The translations under genes were made by a program, and so were the position numbers. Source: Gentiana macrophylla (Eukaryota; Streptophyta; Magnoliopsida; Gentianales; Gentianaceae). Taken from it: a stretch of DNA of 64,000 bases. Positions 21,593 to 34,639 of the stretch are shown piece after piece; the first letter of the stretch is position 1, and each line of letters starts with the position of its first letter. The notes below the pieces were generated by a model, which saw only the letters and a list, made by a program, of their open reading frames with translations, was not told the DNA's origin and searched no databases. Location: contig CM047807.1 of NCBI GenBank assembly GCA_026214975.1, positions 65,637,824 to 65,701,823 of the forward strand, in the 5' to 3' direction.

Positions 21593-22019
21593 TGTGATCA
21601 AATCCCACCTTGGATTGCTACCAAAAAAACTCGGTTGTTAGAACGACATTTTCTCTCTCTCAAAACTCTCTCTGGGAAGCTCTCATTATTTCCACTAAAT
21701 TAGAACTCTTCTAATTATGATGATACAAAAGAGCCAGGAACCACTATATTTATAGTAGCCACCTACGCCCCCTATTAGCCCAAAATTAATTGGAAGAATC
21801 TTCCTGCTTGGAGTGGGGAGAAATAAATATTTTCCTAATAAAATAAGGAAAATGTCGTTGACTGATTTATCTCATTAATATTCAATATCTTATATTAAAT
21901 ATTACCAAAATATATATTGTCAATATCTAATATTGAATATATCTTTATTAAATTACAATAAATAAATATATTTATCAATCATATATGTATATTTATCACA
22001 TATATTTACTTCACAAATA

Positions 22020-22086
<67 letters not shown>

Positions 22087-23333
22087 AATATTAATACTAA
22101 ATAATAATAATATAATATAATACTGTGATTAATTATTTTGCAAAATCTATGTGTATCATATACGAATCATGTCATGCATTCCATACGTATCAAAATACAT
22201 ATATTTAATTAATCAACATAATTAATATCTTGTATTCTATTTATTCATATTAAATAAATACCATAATATTAATATGTCACTATAACAATTTATAGTCGAG
22301 ATAAATGTTTTCTTATTTGGTTGTCACTATAACCGCATTTTAATCCGACTAGATTTTCTTATGTATGTGACCCGATAGGCTTCCGAATATGTTGGCCCTA
22401 GGCACAAAGTGCATTTACCAAAATGCCCTTCATACCTAACTATCATGGATAGCGTCTAGCAACACGACATGACCCTTAGTCATCGGAGGAGTCAAATGTA
22501 ATGACTACTACCTTTCATGTGAAACGGTTACCATGTAATTAGACTCATATCACTGTTACAATATCCAGATGGTCGTATCCCGAGTGTCAATACATTAATG
22601 ACTGTATCTTATAATCTGGATATCATGCTCTCTCGAAATAACTCATTTACTCCTACTTTGCAAAGATTCATGAGATCTAGACATTCCTTATAAGAAAGTC
22701 CTTCCGGATATTTACTCATATTCATAGGATACGCAATTTCAAGACGAACAACATGAATCCTACGCATGCTTCAGTATCACACCCAATCACTACCGCATTA
22801 TCTCCCCATTGCTAGGGGAAACCTCAATAGTGTCAAAGTATGATGATCCCCACCATGATGCCATGAAGACTCCGGTCTTAGGATAATTACACAACCGCCA
22901 CATAGTGCAACACTTAATAAAGTAAGTGGGTCAGTCAACGTACGTATTCTCTAATACAAGTCTACGTACAGTCCAAGTGTCTATACACTTCGATAGACGA
23001 GATCTATCCCTATCTTCAAAAGACAAAAGACATCCAATACGTGATAGTCTAATCTTACTATCAATGTCCTATCTGATTATACATACGACAAGAGAAATTT
23101 AAGTATCAAACCTTTTAAAGTGAGTTGAGATATTATCAACCATAATCACTATTAAGATTTATTTTTCACGGTTTAACACTAGGGGCGTTATCATACATAA
23201 ATTATCATAATTGGTTCGTTAAACGAACAAATATATAATAATAGAAAAGTCATTTATTATACGTATAAATATAAAGAAATATCAGAAATGATCCGACCCG
23301 GTCGAAATCGAGTTTATGACCCTTTTTCAACAG
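21593..23333 (-). mobile_element. Probable solo LTR (family J)
   Basis: The segment is bounded by the 5-bp repeat tccaa at 21588-21592 and 23334-23338 and starts TGTGATC on the plus strand. Its right end reads caacag, one base more than a standard CA end, so the exact border is uncertain. A minus-strand TATA box (ctataaatatag) at about 21745-21756 and the TGTTGAAAAAGG start on the minus strand suggest an LTR of 1.74 kb in minus orientation. There is no PBS, gag or pol. It contains a long (AT)n tract. Confidence 0.55.
22022..22083. repeat. (AT)n microsatellite
   Basis: About 31 uninterrupted AT dinucleotides lie inside the probable solo LTR. The tract is likely to vary in length between individuals and to be hard to sequence exactly. 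Confidence 0.95.
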
Positions 23334-23727
23334 TCCAAATTCAAGTAGCGCCCAGATCGCCATGGAGACTATGTTACCTAGTTAGAGAACTCAATTAACT
23401 CAAAAGTTGGATACTGATTTTATTGATTGAATCCTAGAGCTCAACATGTTTATACAAAAGGTTTGTAACATAATCTTTCGGTTTGTAGAGTGAGGGTCTT
23501 TTTAGTAAACAAATTAAGTACTTATTCTAAATATATTATGTGATGGTTACATTTACTGTTATTTGTTAATATTTTTAATACATCTTAATTAATTAAATAC
23601 CACTTAATCTTACATTGAAAAAATGAAATAGTTTTCAGTGCCACTTGAGATGCTTATGTGTCTGGAAAAAAAATTCTATGCACATTTCTTTTTCAATCCC
23701 ACATATGCACTTTTTTTCCATGTCTAG
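23334..23727 (-). other. LINE 3' UTR and unassigned AT-rich sequence
   Basis: This lies directly downstream (minus strand) of the LINE stop codon at 23728-23730, so at least the right part should be LINE 3' UTR. No poly(A) tail (poly(T) on the plus strand) marks its end, so the LINE border is unknown. No gene is seen. Confidence 0.4.
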
Positions 23728-23830
23728 CTAGTCAATGTGGTCTAAGCCATATCTAGCTAGTAAATGAGCTAGGAAATTGCCATTCCACTTAACAAAAAGA
23801 GAAGGACGATGAGGTAAAGGACGGCAAAAG
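23728..23830 (-). pseudogene. LINE RNase H domain, last part (downstream of the element E insertion)
   Basis: The antisense translation is LFVKWNGNFLAHLLARYG, ending in DHID and a stop at 23728-23730. This matches the typical end of plant LINE polyproteins (V-K-R-x-x-N-x-x-A-H-x-L-A-R). It continues the LINE frame that is broken at 33186 by element E. Removing E and one copy of the 5-bp duplication restores continuity. Confidence 0.75.
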
Positions 23831-25670
23831 TGTTAGGAAAATATCATCGCAACGGAAGCGATTTATGGATCTAGATCTATAAAATACTCGTAATAAAATA
23901 ACTAGATCTACATCTACAAGGGGGTTGTAGAACATACCTCTTGGATCTCAAAATCCAAGTTGGAGAACCGCTATTAGGATGATCGAACGATGATGTGAAG
24001 AACACCACGATCTTCCGCACGTGTGATCCAAGCAATTCCCGGTGGAAGGAATTCTCGACTCGAACCCCTCCGATATGCTACCCGGAAAAATCACCAAGAT
24101 TTTCCCTAGACTATGGCCGAAAATTTCTTCCTCTCAATTACTAAGGGGAATTCGAAATTCTCAAGTGTATTCTAAGGCTTGGGAGAACTCTCTTTATATA
24201 GGAGAGTAAAACTTAGCCTCCAAGGATTTTACAATTAATACAAAATCAATTATAATAATCCTAGTAAATAAAGATAATCCCAAAATATTCTAAAACAAAT
24301 CAAGAATATTCATATCTTTATTATTTACCATAAATATTTATCCAATAAATATTTTTATGCACATGTCTTTTTAACACACAAGAAAACTAATTCCTTGCCA
24401 AAATTAGACATATGGGGCGCCACTTTCAAATATTGACCTAGTCAATATTAATTTTGCCACTACACAATAATTTGGGCCAAGATTATGGAAAATGTCTTTT
24501 CCACATATTTAATTATTTAGCCCAACTAATTTAATAGTCCACTAAACAATTAATTCACATATCATTTTAATAAAGTCCAACAAGAACTAAATTAATATTA
24601 TTAGGATTCGACGTCCGAGAATATCTATGCTATATTAGGAGGCAAACACGTCGGGGACCATGGACTAATAATCAATGCTCGATAAATCAAATAAATAATT
24701 ATCTCGATGAAACGTAATAATTATATTCGATAAATCAATCACAGAATATGCCACCATAATCCCGTGATCGCACTCCTCCGATTATAAGATTATATTTATC
24801 TCCTCACGAAAGTAATAAGCGTCCACCGATATAATCATTTCATATGGATTAATCCTCCATAGACTGCTCATTCTAAATCGGAAGTTACCGTTAACCCTTT
24901 TCGTAACATCTTGTCCTTACTTACCGTTAACCCCTAGTGATCAATAATTCAAATAACTCACCGGTAGCTAATCGGTGTAATATGAATCCCATGGATCGAT
25001 CAATGTCTAGGATTAACTCATAAGAGGAATCTGTCTATCTACTTCCATAAATGGAAGGAATGGATTCCGTATCTGTGATAACACGGACTACTCACTCAAT
25101 CCAAAGACAATGCCAAGATGGGGTAATTCGGATCACGCAGACTCGGTGTAATCCTTAACCGTCAAGTCAAACCTCATACTGATTCAAGCGCTTGGATCGT
25201 GATCACCTCGAGATTAAGATATATCCATAATATGATCATCTAATGATTCGATAAGACTTCTCAATTACGGAATTATATTGAGAACTCGGATCAAATCGGT
25301 CCAAATTTATATGATATATCTATCATATATAAATGCCCCATTAGGTTCCCTTAACCGAAAGTCCGATAAGACGATCACACCTATCGTGTTATGGGCGCAT
25401 TAATAGTGCGTTAAAGGGAGACCCGATACTCTCGATTAACTTTACTACGGACTAATTGTATTTTAAGTACATCTTCACTAACTCAATCCTCCCGTGTATA
25501 TCTCATACACCGAAGTTAAGTGATTACATAAACGATATACTCGGGGTTTTCAGTAGTGTAAATATTATTGTCACATCGGTGATTATGAGAATAATAAATA
25601 TGAATAATAATATCATTTCATTTATTAAATAAAACAATTACAAAATTGTCTTTCGGCATCACACCTAACA
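23831..25670 (-). repeat. 3' LTR of element E
   Basis: 1,840 bp, TGTTAGG...CCTAACA when read on the plus strand. A TATA box on the minus strand (tatataaag) lies at 24192-24200. It differs from its partner mainly by single-base indels in short G/C runs and a few substitutions. Confidence 0.92.
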
Positions 25671-25683
25671 ATCTCCCACTTGC
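25671..25683 (-). other. Polypurine tract of element E
   Basis: The plus strand reads atctcccacttgc, so the element strand reads gcaagtgggagat directly before the 3' LTR. This is the classic copia polypurine tract. Confidence 0.85.
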
Positions 25684-28600
25684 ACGAAAGCTTGTGATTA
25701 ATTGTTTTAGAGCACACCCTATTATGTAAAACTACAAAGAAACTACATCTCCCACTTGCTCTAAAGCAATGGAGACTCATCCCGTATTTTAGTACCCACA
25801 AAACTTATCATAACCATTTCGATTCCAAAGTACACTCCGAGTATGCCGTCAGAGGATAGGTCGGTGACTCGGGAGCACCTATATCTGAATGTCATGGGTC
25901 TTAATGATCAGTCAGGTTGTCGGCTCGAGGCGATCCTTAGAATCGAAACGTCGCCGGTCCATCTGATCATGTGGTACCTACCCAATATGCTCTTGAACTC
26001 CAATGATTTCGGAAATCCTTATAAGCTACCCCTTCATCGTTTGCACAATGATGTGGTATCGGCTTTCCAAATCCGGGAATCACTCCCAAATCGAAAGGAA
26101 ATCCACGAGGCTATATCGCCTCTCTAGCTACTACAGAAGCCGCTAATCACCCAACTAGTTAAAGTCGAGTTGGCGTTGCTGGATTTCTCCAGGCAATAGC
26201 TTCAACAAGAGTAAACACTGAGCCCGAGATCGACTTTAACGATCATCCTCAATCTGACTTAAAGTCAAAATCAGTGTATCACACATATCCAAGCTCATAC
26301 ATGAATATGTCCGCATATTATTCCTCGTTCTCTCAAGATACTAAAGGACATACTAAACTTGCTTTGTTAACTGCCGAATCTAAGATTCGATCAAAATTGA
26401 CGTTCAATAACCTGACCATCTCTTGTCACAAAGAGAATCCATCCCATTTCTCTTTATCCGAAGATTTAGAGAGTCATTCCTGAGGCATAGGGTAGAACTT
26501 CCTCGTTGAATGTTGCATACACAGATGCATCATCTTAACCAATAAGATGGATGGGAAACCAATGACTGATTCTAATGAATTCGACCGAGTCAAACTCTTC
26601 AGAATGTTGTCCAAATCTCTGTTGCAGAGAATTGTGGCATTGTTAGATTCTGACTTCAGATAACACACCCATGTTGAGTCCAACTGGTGCAGTGTTACCC
26701 TTCACAAACACTAATATATATGTATATATTCACTATCGTACTAAAATTGATATCCGATCTACACAAGACTTATCAATATTCTCGTCAAATCCATATATTA
26801 TAGAAATATATGACTTCCAATGACCAAGAGGTTTGCTTTTATCCACAAAGGACATAAGCCTTGATAAATATCCTGTCATAAGTTCATAAGGCAATACCCT
26901 TCATCCCGAATGAATCCAGATTCCGTTTGTTTGGCAAGAAAGTCTCAGGGAATCACCCCTATTTTCTGCTTTTGAACGAAATCATGAATTACCGAATTCA
27001 TTCTACTCTTTTCCGTGTAGATCCAATTACTCCCACTGGGCCTGAGACACTCAGGTGGTTCTACAAGAGTATGAACAGCTCTGGAGTACCAAACTCCATT
27101 CACAGGGTTATGGCTTGTAAACCAACCTCTATTATCAGAATCCTATACTGCTCACAAAAGAGCCATAGGTCATCAATCGATCCTCAGACTACAAAGTCCG
27201 CAGAAACCGTAATGGGTAATGGATAAACCATACTCCCACTATTTTCTTGGTGGATCGAAATTCTGATCTAGTTCAGTAGTATTTAGTGTCATCACCAACA
27301 ACCGATCTTTGGATGTGGTCCGATTTTAATCGATTAGTAACTACACCTTGAGTAAACGTACTTCAAGGTTCAAGGTTTTTCTGAACATGGATTCTATCAG
27401 AAAGGATGCAACAGTATAACTGTCCCTTCCCGATTTCAAGAATCCTATATCTAACCTTTATACTCAATAGTTTAAAAGATATAGCACGAATGGTCATTGA
27501 CCGAACGTATGCACGAAATTCCCAGTCTTACCTTCAAGCACCGTGTGCTAAATGCTTATATTTACGGAAGTGGGGTGAACCGAATCCACACCTTATCCGA
27601 AAATTCCAAGGCATATTCTAGGTAGACTGCTTGGTCTTACATTTCAATGTAAACCGATATTTCGCTTCTAATATCTTTATTGAGTTAAGCAGTGTATTGT
27701 AGCACATCTACAACTATGTAAGGCAATTCAATGGTTTCTTCCTTAGTGAAAGCATTTCACTATGAGGCAGAGCCAACATCGAGTCTCAGGACTATGTGAT
27801 GGCCCATTTCGAGTATAGAATACTCCATCTCTAATGTAATCCGAGACACCATAAAATATTTTGGATAAACTTACCGGAGTGTTTGAATAGTTATCAGACA
27901 AGAAGTCACTACTCGGAAGCTCCTACTAGCTTGTATCTTTCATTAGACCCCGAAGGTCGTCATGAACAAGCTATGTTACTTCTTTATAACCATTATCCTT
28001 TCCCGATTGAAAGGAAACTTAGTCATTGAACCTTTGAGACAATATAACCAGACTGGGAGAAAGGAATCACCCTGAGCCAGTCTTGAGTCTTGTCTTTTAG
28101 GGACTATGCACTAACTATGGAATATGAAGAAGCGTTTATCTAAATATAGAAACCAATTGCTTTTAATAGTTCTTAAGATGGTACATATACGTATTTCAGC
28201 ATTTCTTAGTGGTTTTGACTTTATCAAACAAAAGTCCGAGTCTTAGATTCGTACTACAAATGGTATATTCACTTTCTATAAGACAAACAAATTATCGAAT
28301 AAAAGGTAAATCCATTCGTTCCAACGAATCTTAAACAGAAAAATAAATCTTCTGCGATATCCAAGGATTGAATCTGAGATTCATTTCCTCATATCACTCC
28401 CACTATTTTGCTAAAATTACTGCCCGTTGTCTATTAATCGTTAATGCACAACTATCTCGTTCTTCCAAAGAACATAGCCTAAGAGAAAATCACCAAGGAT
28501 TCATAGGTTGGTGATCCGAAATCACTATCCTTATCCTATGACTTTCAGTTTGTTAATTTTCGTTTTTTAGCCTTAAAATCAACTCAGTTTTAGATGACTA

Positions 28601-28770
28601 ACACTTTTAGACATATTCTCCCATTCTTGACTTTCCGTGAATGGAAACAGTCTTGAACCAGCGGTTCGTTTGAGTAGACACTACTCTTGAACCGTGGGAT
28701 GTCTATTTCGATTGTTACTTGTTAGGACTTCTCGGATTTTCTATCATACCAGAAAAAACAACAAATCATA
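25684..28770 (-). other. Non-coding 3' half of the element E internal domain
   Basis: No plausible gene is present, and the ORFs here are 60-100 codons with no recognisable motif. Copies of ctcccact (agtgggag on the element strand) occur at 25749, 27030, 27233 and 28397. A segment with gtgccgtcrgaggataggtcggtgac near 25840 is repeated, with changes, near 29705, which indicates internal duplication. Confidence 0.6.
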
Positions 28771-28779
28771 ACATTAAAA

Positions 28780-29170
28780 CTCCCACTAGTTTATCGGTTC
28801 CAAATACCGTCCTAACCAAAGAATGCTTTATTTTATGATTTTCCAATTTTTCAATTTGAAAATCTCTCGTGTAAACACTTACACAGCTTCTAATGTTTCG
28901 GAAAAACAACAAATCATAGAACTCCCACTAGTTCATCGATTCCAAATATCGTCCAACTAGCGACATTTCATGACTTTCCGGTTTTCAATTAGAACGATTA
29001 CGTGTGTAGTCAATTACACTTTTCTAATGTTCTAGAAAAACAATAAATCATAAAGCTCCCACTAGTTCATCGATTCCAAATATCGTCCAACTAGCGACAC
29101 TTCATGATTTTCTGATTTTTCAATTAGAAAATTACTCGTGTAATCACTACACACTTAAAAATTCACTAGA
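28780..29170 (-). repeat. Tandem repeat of about 140 bp in element E (three copies)
   Basis: Copies start at about 28780, 28922 and 29056, each opening with ctcccactagttcatcg or a close variant, then ccaaatatcgtcc and a gaaaaacaa/aaatcata end. On the element strand each unit ends in a purine tract, ctagtgggag, that resembles the element's own polypurine tract. Confidence 0.85.
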
Positions 29171-29984
29171 AGAATTTCAAAGTCCGAAATCACCTTTGAT
29201 CAAACTAAGTTTGTCTCCCGTTTGACACGAATGACACTAGTGACATAACTATATGTCACTCTGGTTTTTAAAAGGCGTAAGAGAAAATATCTCTTCCGAA
29301 AAATAATTGCATTATCGATTAACTAGTTCAACGTCCTAGTTACTTTCCACTTTTTAACGAAGTCAATACTAGTCAATTATAAAATTTAAGCAATTTAGTA
29401 AGGGATGTAATGCTGTGAATAAAATGACATAAATTAATTCAAGTTTGACACTACTATATTAAATTTTAGGAATTGTAAACTAAAAAATAAGTCTACTCTA
29501 CCATTCCAAGGTTTTAACCTTGCATCTCAGTGCCGCCGTAGGGTAGGTCAAAGAGATCAACGGTTAAATCAATGAATAACTTGTGAGAATCGGACATCCC
29601 ACGAGAATCGAACATCCCTTTATTTATTGACTACCTTCCTTTTTAGCCTAGGTATTTATCAAAAATACCTTGATGAGTGTGACCTACTATATCGATCTCT
29701 TAGGTACGCCCGAGTGTGCCGTCGTAGGATAGGTCGGTGACCCGACGAGTACCAAAATCCTATCCTTTCGGAGACCAAGCCATGAATGTTGATAGGTGAA
29801 CACCATCCGTAGGGGGACGAAATCAAAGCGCCTCGAGCGTCACCCTTCTCTCACTTACTTGCATCTATAGTAGAGACCGTGGGGTTGGTCACGCCTTCCC
29901 GCTCCCACTCAATATTTTGGAAGTGGTGGTGGGTTAACTAACCACGCCTCTTTTGATGTTAACATAAAAGTACATGAAATCAAG

Positions 29985-30345
29985 GATTCCGAATGGTGTC
30001 GGTGACGTGGCAAGCCTACCCGTCCTATTCGTTGGAACATATGTGATGATCGGACGAAATCGGGTCAAGAGAGCCCTATTGAGATTAGAAGGAATCACCC
30101 CTCCGCCTCGGTTTGGCTTAGTCTTGCCGGACCCCGTGCATACATCACACTAGGAGGGTTAAGTCGTTTGAGCGAAGCTCGCTTGACCACCCAACCTAAA
30201 GGCGAACCGCTTTTATCTAAGATTTATTGTTCTTTTACCATCATTCAATCTCGTAGACACTACGAATCGAAAACGTGATCTCGCTTTGAGCTTTAAAGCG
30301 TTCACCGAGAACACACACCGAAAGGCTAACGATTTCATAACCCGT
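29985..30345 (-). other. Conserved leader-like module shared with element C
   Basis: This non-coding block aligns with about 52018-52330 of element C. The shared landmarks, in the same order, are ggcaagcctac, tattcgttggaacatatgtga, tacatcacac, gaagctcg, atctcg and gttcaccgagaa. It lies about 1.0-1.35 kb inside the PBS on the element strand, as in C. Spacing changes break any common reading frame, so conservation at the RNA or DNA level is more likely than a protein. Confidence 0.7.
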
Positions 30346-30840
30346 TCTCGGATCTTTAATTAGTTACTAAATTAATTAATTACCACGTATTAATTAAATT
30401 TCAACTAATTACGCGAGTTTGTATACATGCCTATTTTAATTACCAAAATTAAAATTCTACATGTATGCATGGAGTGGATTTATGATATGATGCATGTCAT
30501 GGCAATTCCGATTTTATATCTATTTTATGATCAAACACATAAAAAATAAATTGCGGAAAATTTAAACACCGAGATAGATTGTTGGTACCCCCGTATCTAA
30601 TCTATCCTAGGAAAGCAGTAAATTACATAATCTATGTCTTCGAGTCTTGATCTTCGAATCTTGAACTCGAAAACTTCCGGATCTTCAAAGCTTCGATCTT
30701 GACACGAACCACGAACGATTTATGAGAGAGAGGCGTAATATACCAATATATTTAAAATATATTTATATTAATAATTGTTTTTATTTTTTATTACATGTTA
30801 CATGCGGCTGTTACACAAAAAATTATTTTCCAAAAATAAT

Positions 30841-30862
30841 CTTTTTTTTTTTTTTTTTTTTT
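30841..30862. repeat. Poly(T) tract (poly(A) on the element strand)
   Basis: A run of about 21 T lies within element E, ending in ggtg. It may be slippage or a small retroposed insertion. Confidence 0.8.
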
Positions 30863-31337
30863 GGTGTCAAACGGCAGTTTTCCAAAAAAATAGGTTAAAC
30901 AAAAAGTTAATGCAGCCGCAAGACTTAAGTCCTAGCCGCATGCAATTTGACAATTTACCGTGATCTAATAAACAAAACAGCCCCTCTCCTTTTACCTTAT
31001 GTTCCACCAAATTGATGATCTTGAACACAATGATCTTCGTCGTCTCGAACCCGGATCAAAAATAAAATACAAAAGGTACTACTTTTTACAATTTTTCGCA
31101 TTACATAAAATAAATTACACATCCTATGCTCAATTGATGCTAATCAAAAAAGCTACAAAATAGATCTACGGGTAAACAATACCAACCCCAATCCATCTCT
31201 TCAACCACGACAATCACAAGCATTCATCATGAAATTTTCGAAAATAATAAAATTAAAACGAAAATAATGCAATCTACACATGCATATTCCACTCCTTAGA
31301 TCTAATATTTTATACGAATAAATATAGATCCCCTTGG

Positions 31338-31350
31338 TCTCTGATACCAC
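31338..31350 (-). other. tRNA-iMet primer binding site of element E
   Basis: The plus strand reads tctctgataccac next to the LTR. On the element strand this is GTGGTATCAGAGA, starting immediately after the 5' LTR end. Confidence 0.88.
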
Positions 31351-33185
31351 TGTTAGGAAAATATCATCGCAACGGAAGCGATTTATGGATCTAGATCTAT
31401 AAAATACTCGTAATAAAATAACTAGATCTACATCTACAAGGGGGTTGTAGAACATACCTCTTGGATCTCAAAATCCAAGTTGGAGAACCGCTATTAGGAT
31501 GATCGAGCGATGATGTGAAGAACACCACGATCTTCCGCGACGTGATCCAAGCAATTCCCGGTGGAAGGAATTCTCGACTCGAACCCTCCGATATGCTACC
31601 CGAAAAATCACCAAGATTTTCCTGCAGACTATGGCCGAAAATTTCTTCCTCTCAATTACTAAGGGAATTCGAAATTCTCAAGTGTATTCTAAGGCTTGGA
31701 GAACTCTCTTTATATAGGAGAGTAAAACTTAGCCTCCAAGGATTTTACAATTAATACAAAATCAATTATAATAATCCTAGTAAATAAAGATAATCCCAAA
31801 ATATTCTAAAACAAATCAAGAATATTCATATCTTTATTATTTACCATAAATATTTATCCAATAAATATTTTTATGCATATGTCTTTTTAACACACAAGAA
31901 AACTAATTCCTTGCCAAAATTAGACATATATGGGCGCCACTTTCAAATATTGACCTAGTCAATATTAATTTTACCACTACACAATAATTTGGGCCAAGAT
32001 TATGGAAAATGTCTTTTCCACATATTTAATTATTTAGCCCAACTAATTTAATAGTCCACTAAACAATTAATTCACATATCATTTTAATAAAGTCCAACAA
32101 GAACTAAATTAATATTATTAGGATTCGACGTCCGAGAATATCTATGCTATATTAGGAGGCACGTCGGGACCATGGACTAATAATCGCCTCCGATAAATCA
32201 AATAAATAATTATCTCGATGAAACAGAATAATTATATTCGATAAATCAATCACAGAATATGCCACCATAATCCCGTGGATCGCACTCCTCCGATTATAAG
32301 ATTATATTTATCTCCTCACGAGAAAGTAATAAGCGTCCACCGATATAATCATTTCATATGGATTAATCCTCCATAGACTGCTCATTCTAAATCGGGAAGT
32401 TACCGTTAACCCTTTTCGTAACATCTTGTCCTTACTTACCGTTAACCCCTAGTGATCAATAATTCAAATAACTCACCGGGTAGCTAATCGGTGTAATATG
32501 AATCCCATGGATCGATCAATGTCTGTGATTAACTCATAAGGGAATCGTCTATCTACTTCCATAAATGGAAGGAATGGATTCCGTGATCGTGATAACACGT
32601 ACTACTCACTCAATCCAAAGACAATGCCAAGATGGGGTAATTCGGATCACGCACTCGGTGTAATCCTTAACCGTCAAGTCAAACCTCATACTTGATTCAA
32701 GCGGCTTGATCGTGATCACCTCGTGATTAAGATATATCCATAATATGATCATCTAATGATTCGATAAGACTTCTCAATTACGGAATTATATTGAGAACTC
32801 GGATCAAATCGGTCCAAATTTATATGATATATCTATCATATATAAATGCCCCATTAGGTTCCTTAACCGAAAGTCCGGATAAGACGATCACACCTATCGT
32901 GTTATGGGCGCATTAATAGTACGTTAAAGGGGAGACCCGATACTCTCGATTAACTTTACTACGGACTAATTGTATTTTAAGTACATCTTCACTAACTCAA
33001 TCCTCCCGTGTATATCTCATACACTGAGTTAAGTGATTACATAAACGATATACTCAGGGTTTTCTGTAGTGTAAATATTATTGTCACATCGGTGATTATG
33101 AGAATAATAAATATGAATAATAATATCATTTCATTTATTAAATAAAACAATTACAAAAATTGTCTTTCGGGCATCACACCTAACA
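31351..33185 (-). repeat. 5' LTR of element E
   Basis: 1,835 bp and nearly identical to the partner at 23831-25670. The minus-strand TATA box tatataaag is at about 31709-31717. The outer end borders the aaaag target duplication inside the LINE. Confidence 0.92.
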
Positions 33186-34420
33186 AAAAGATGCATGCAA
33201 TCTTGCGCCATACAAGTGAAGACAGATAAGTCAGCCGACGGACGGGTCAATGTTTGGACACATGGCAAGCAATCAGTCTCGAAGATGACCGCAAGAAGGC
33301 CCAGACGAACTACCTCCTTCATCGCCAAAAGAATTGCCAGCAACTCAAGAATATCAAGGCTGATTCCAGGATCAAAATGAACCGAGAGAGCATAGACAAT
33401 TGAGCCAAGTGAATAGCTAGAAGCATGCCAACACCAGAGTCAGAGTCCGTAACCGAAGCATGAACGTTGGATTTCCAAGTACCCGCAGTGGGTGCACTCC
33501 AAGTAACCGGATGACACGGACCCTCAAACTCCATTATAAATGATCCCATAGCTTACCGGAACTCCTCCGCCCCAGCCAAGAAATCCATGACAATTTGAGA
33601 AACATAGATAGCACCGCGTCAAAAACTGCTCTACAACGGGCCTTCCAAAGGGTCCAGAGCAACTTACAAAAGGCAAAGATCTCATCCGGAGTGTGACATG
33701 CTACCAACACCCCAAAAATCTCTCTGAAGCTCAATCAATAGTGCAAGCTCTTGTCACCAACGGTGAAGCCGACCAGATCTCCCTAGCATAATCACACTCG
33801 AAAATCACATGTCGTAAGGACTAAATTTCCCTGCCACACGCCAAGGACTGACCCGTACCCATGCCACGTTTGGCTAATCACGCCCAATCGCGAACAATCC
33901 ACGCAAACACCGTCATAGGAAATTAAGCACAACCTGCTAGACATCCCACCACTCACAATCCGGCCTTGGAGAGGACGAGGCACGGCCATAATCCGGAACC
34001 CACCATACAATATTAACACCAGGTAGTATCCTGACTTCACTGTGTATTTGCCTCTGCGATCATAATGGCAAATCAGCTTGTCTGGATGCAAACTGCCAGT
34101 GGCCAGTGTTTGTAGAATCGCATCCACCTCCTAGGCCTGAAATTCATGTATGAGATGATCGAGGCCGGTTCCAAAGGTTCTGGTACTGTAACAATGATAA
34201 CTCCAGACTTTCTTTGCATGTAGGCAATGAGTGAGACGAATATGTAATGCGAAAAGAAGGTGGCCTTGCAACCCAAGCATCATGAAGGACAAAGATCGTA
34301 CTCATGTCACCAATCCTCCACCTCAAACCCTGTATCAGAAGGTCCCTACCCTCCAACAAGCTCCTCCACAGAGATGGTCTGGTCCCAACCTCGCAGCCAT
34401 AATAGTCATATTTGAATGGT
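33186..34420 (-). pseudogene. LINE (L1-type) ORF2 C-terminus: zf-RVT and RNase H, decayed
   Basis: The antisense frames give the zf-RVT lead-in (LLIQGLRWRIGDMSTIFVLHDAW near 34300 has the G-L-R-W-R-I-G-D-x-S pattern), a CDYAREIW segment near 33800, and RNase H (RVT_3) parts WKSNVHASVTDSDSGVGMLL, LAILLAMKEVVRLGLLAVIF and ETDCLPCVQ. At least five frames are needed, so it is dead. Sequence upstream of zf-RVT, including the RT domain, is absent, consistent with 5' truncation at about 34420, typical of LINE insertions. Element E interrupts the RNase H at 33186, and the rest lies at 23728-23830. Confidence 0.8.
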
Positions 34421-34572
34421 GTTTCTTGTGAATTTATTTACTGTAACAAAATAACGTAAACGGGTAATACTTAATTTTAAGTTATAAAGTATTATTTGAA
34501 ATACAATTCATTGACTAATCTTATACGTGAAATATAGAATAATAGCCAAATCATTAAACGTGTGTGTGTGTG

Positions 34573-34639
<67 letters not shown>

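Larger units (their letters stand above)
23831..33185 (-). mobile_element. Element E: complete non-autonomous copia-type LTR retrotransposon (LARD-like), 9.4 kb
   Basis: Two LTRs (23831-25670 and 31351-33185) in the same orientation enclose 5.7 kb. The target duplication aaaag is perfect (23826-23830 and 33186-33190). On the minus strand the PBS GTGGTATCAGAG (tRNA-Met) follows the 5' LTR, and the purine tract aagtgggagat precedes the 3' LTR. No frame longer than 100 codons and no gag, protease, integrase or RT motif is present, so it must borrow enzymes. The structure matches large retrotransposon derivatives (LARDs). The LTRs are very similar, so insertion is fairly recent. Confidence 0.88.

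Noticed and set aside
25843..27226. ORFs of 94-99 codons in element E
   Set aside because: No recognisable domain, no continuation in neighbouring frames and an antisense position relative to the element's transcript; probably chance.
29985..30345. The C/E shared module as a protein-coding exon
   Set aside because: A single-base difference within the best conserved word (gacggcgtagg against gacgggtagg on the element strand) shifts the frame, and stops occur in all frames of element C.
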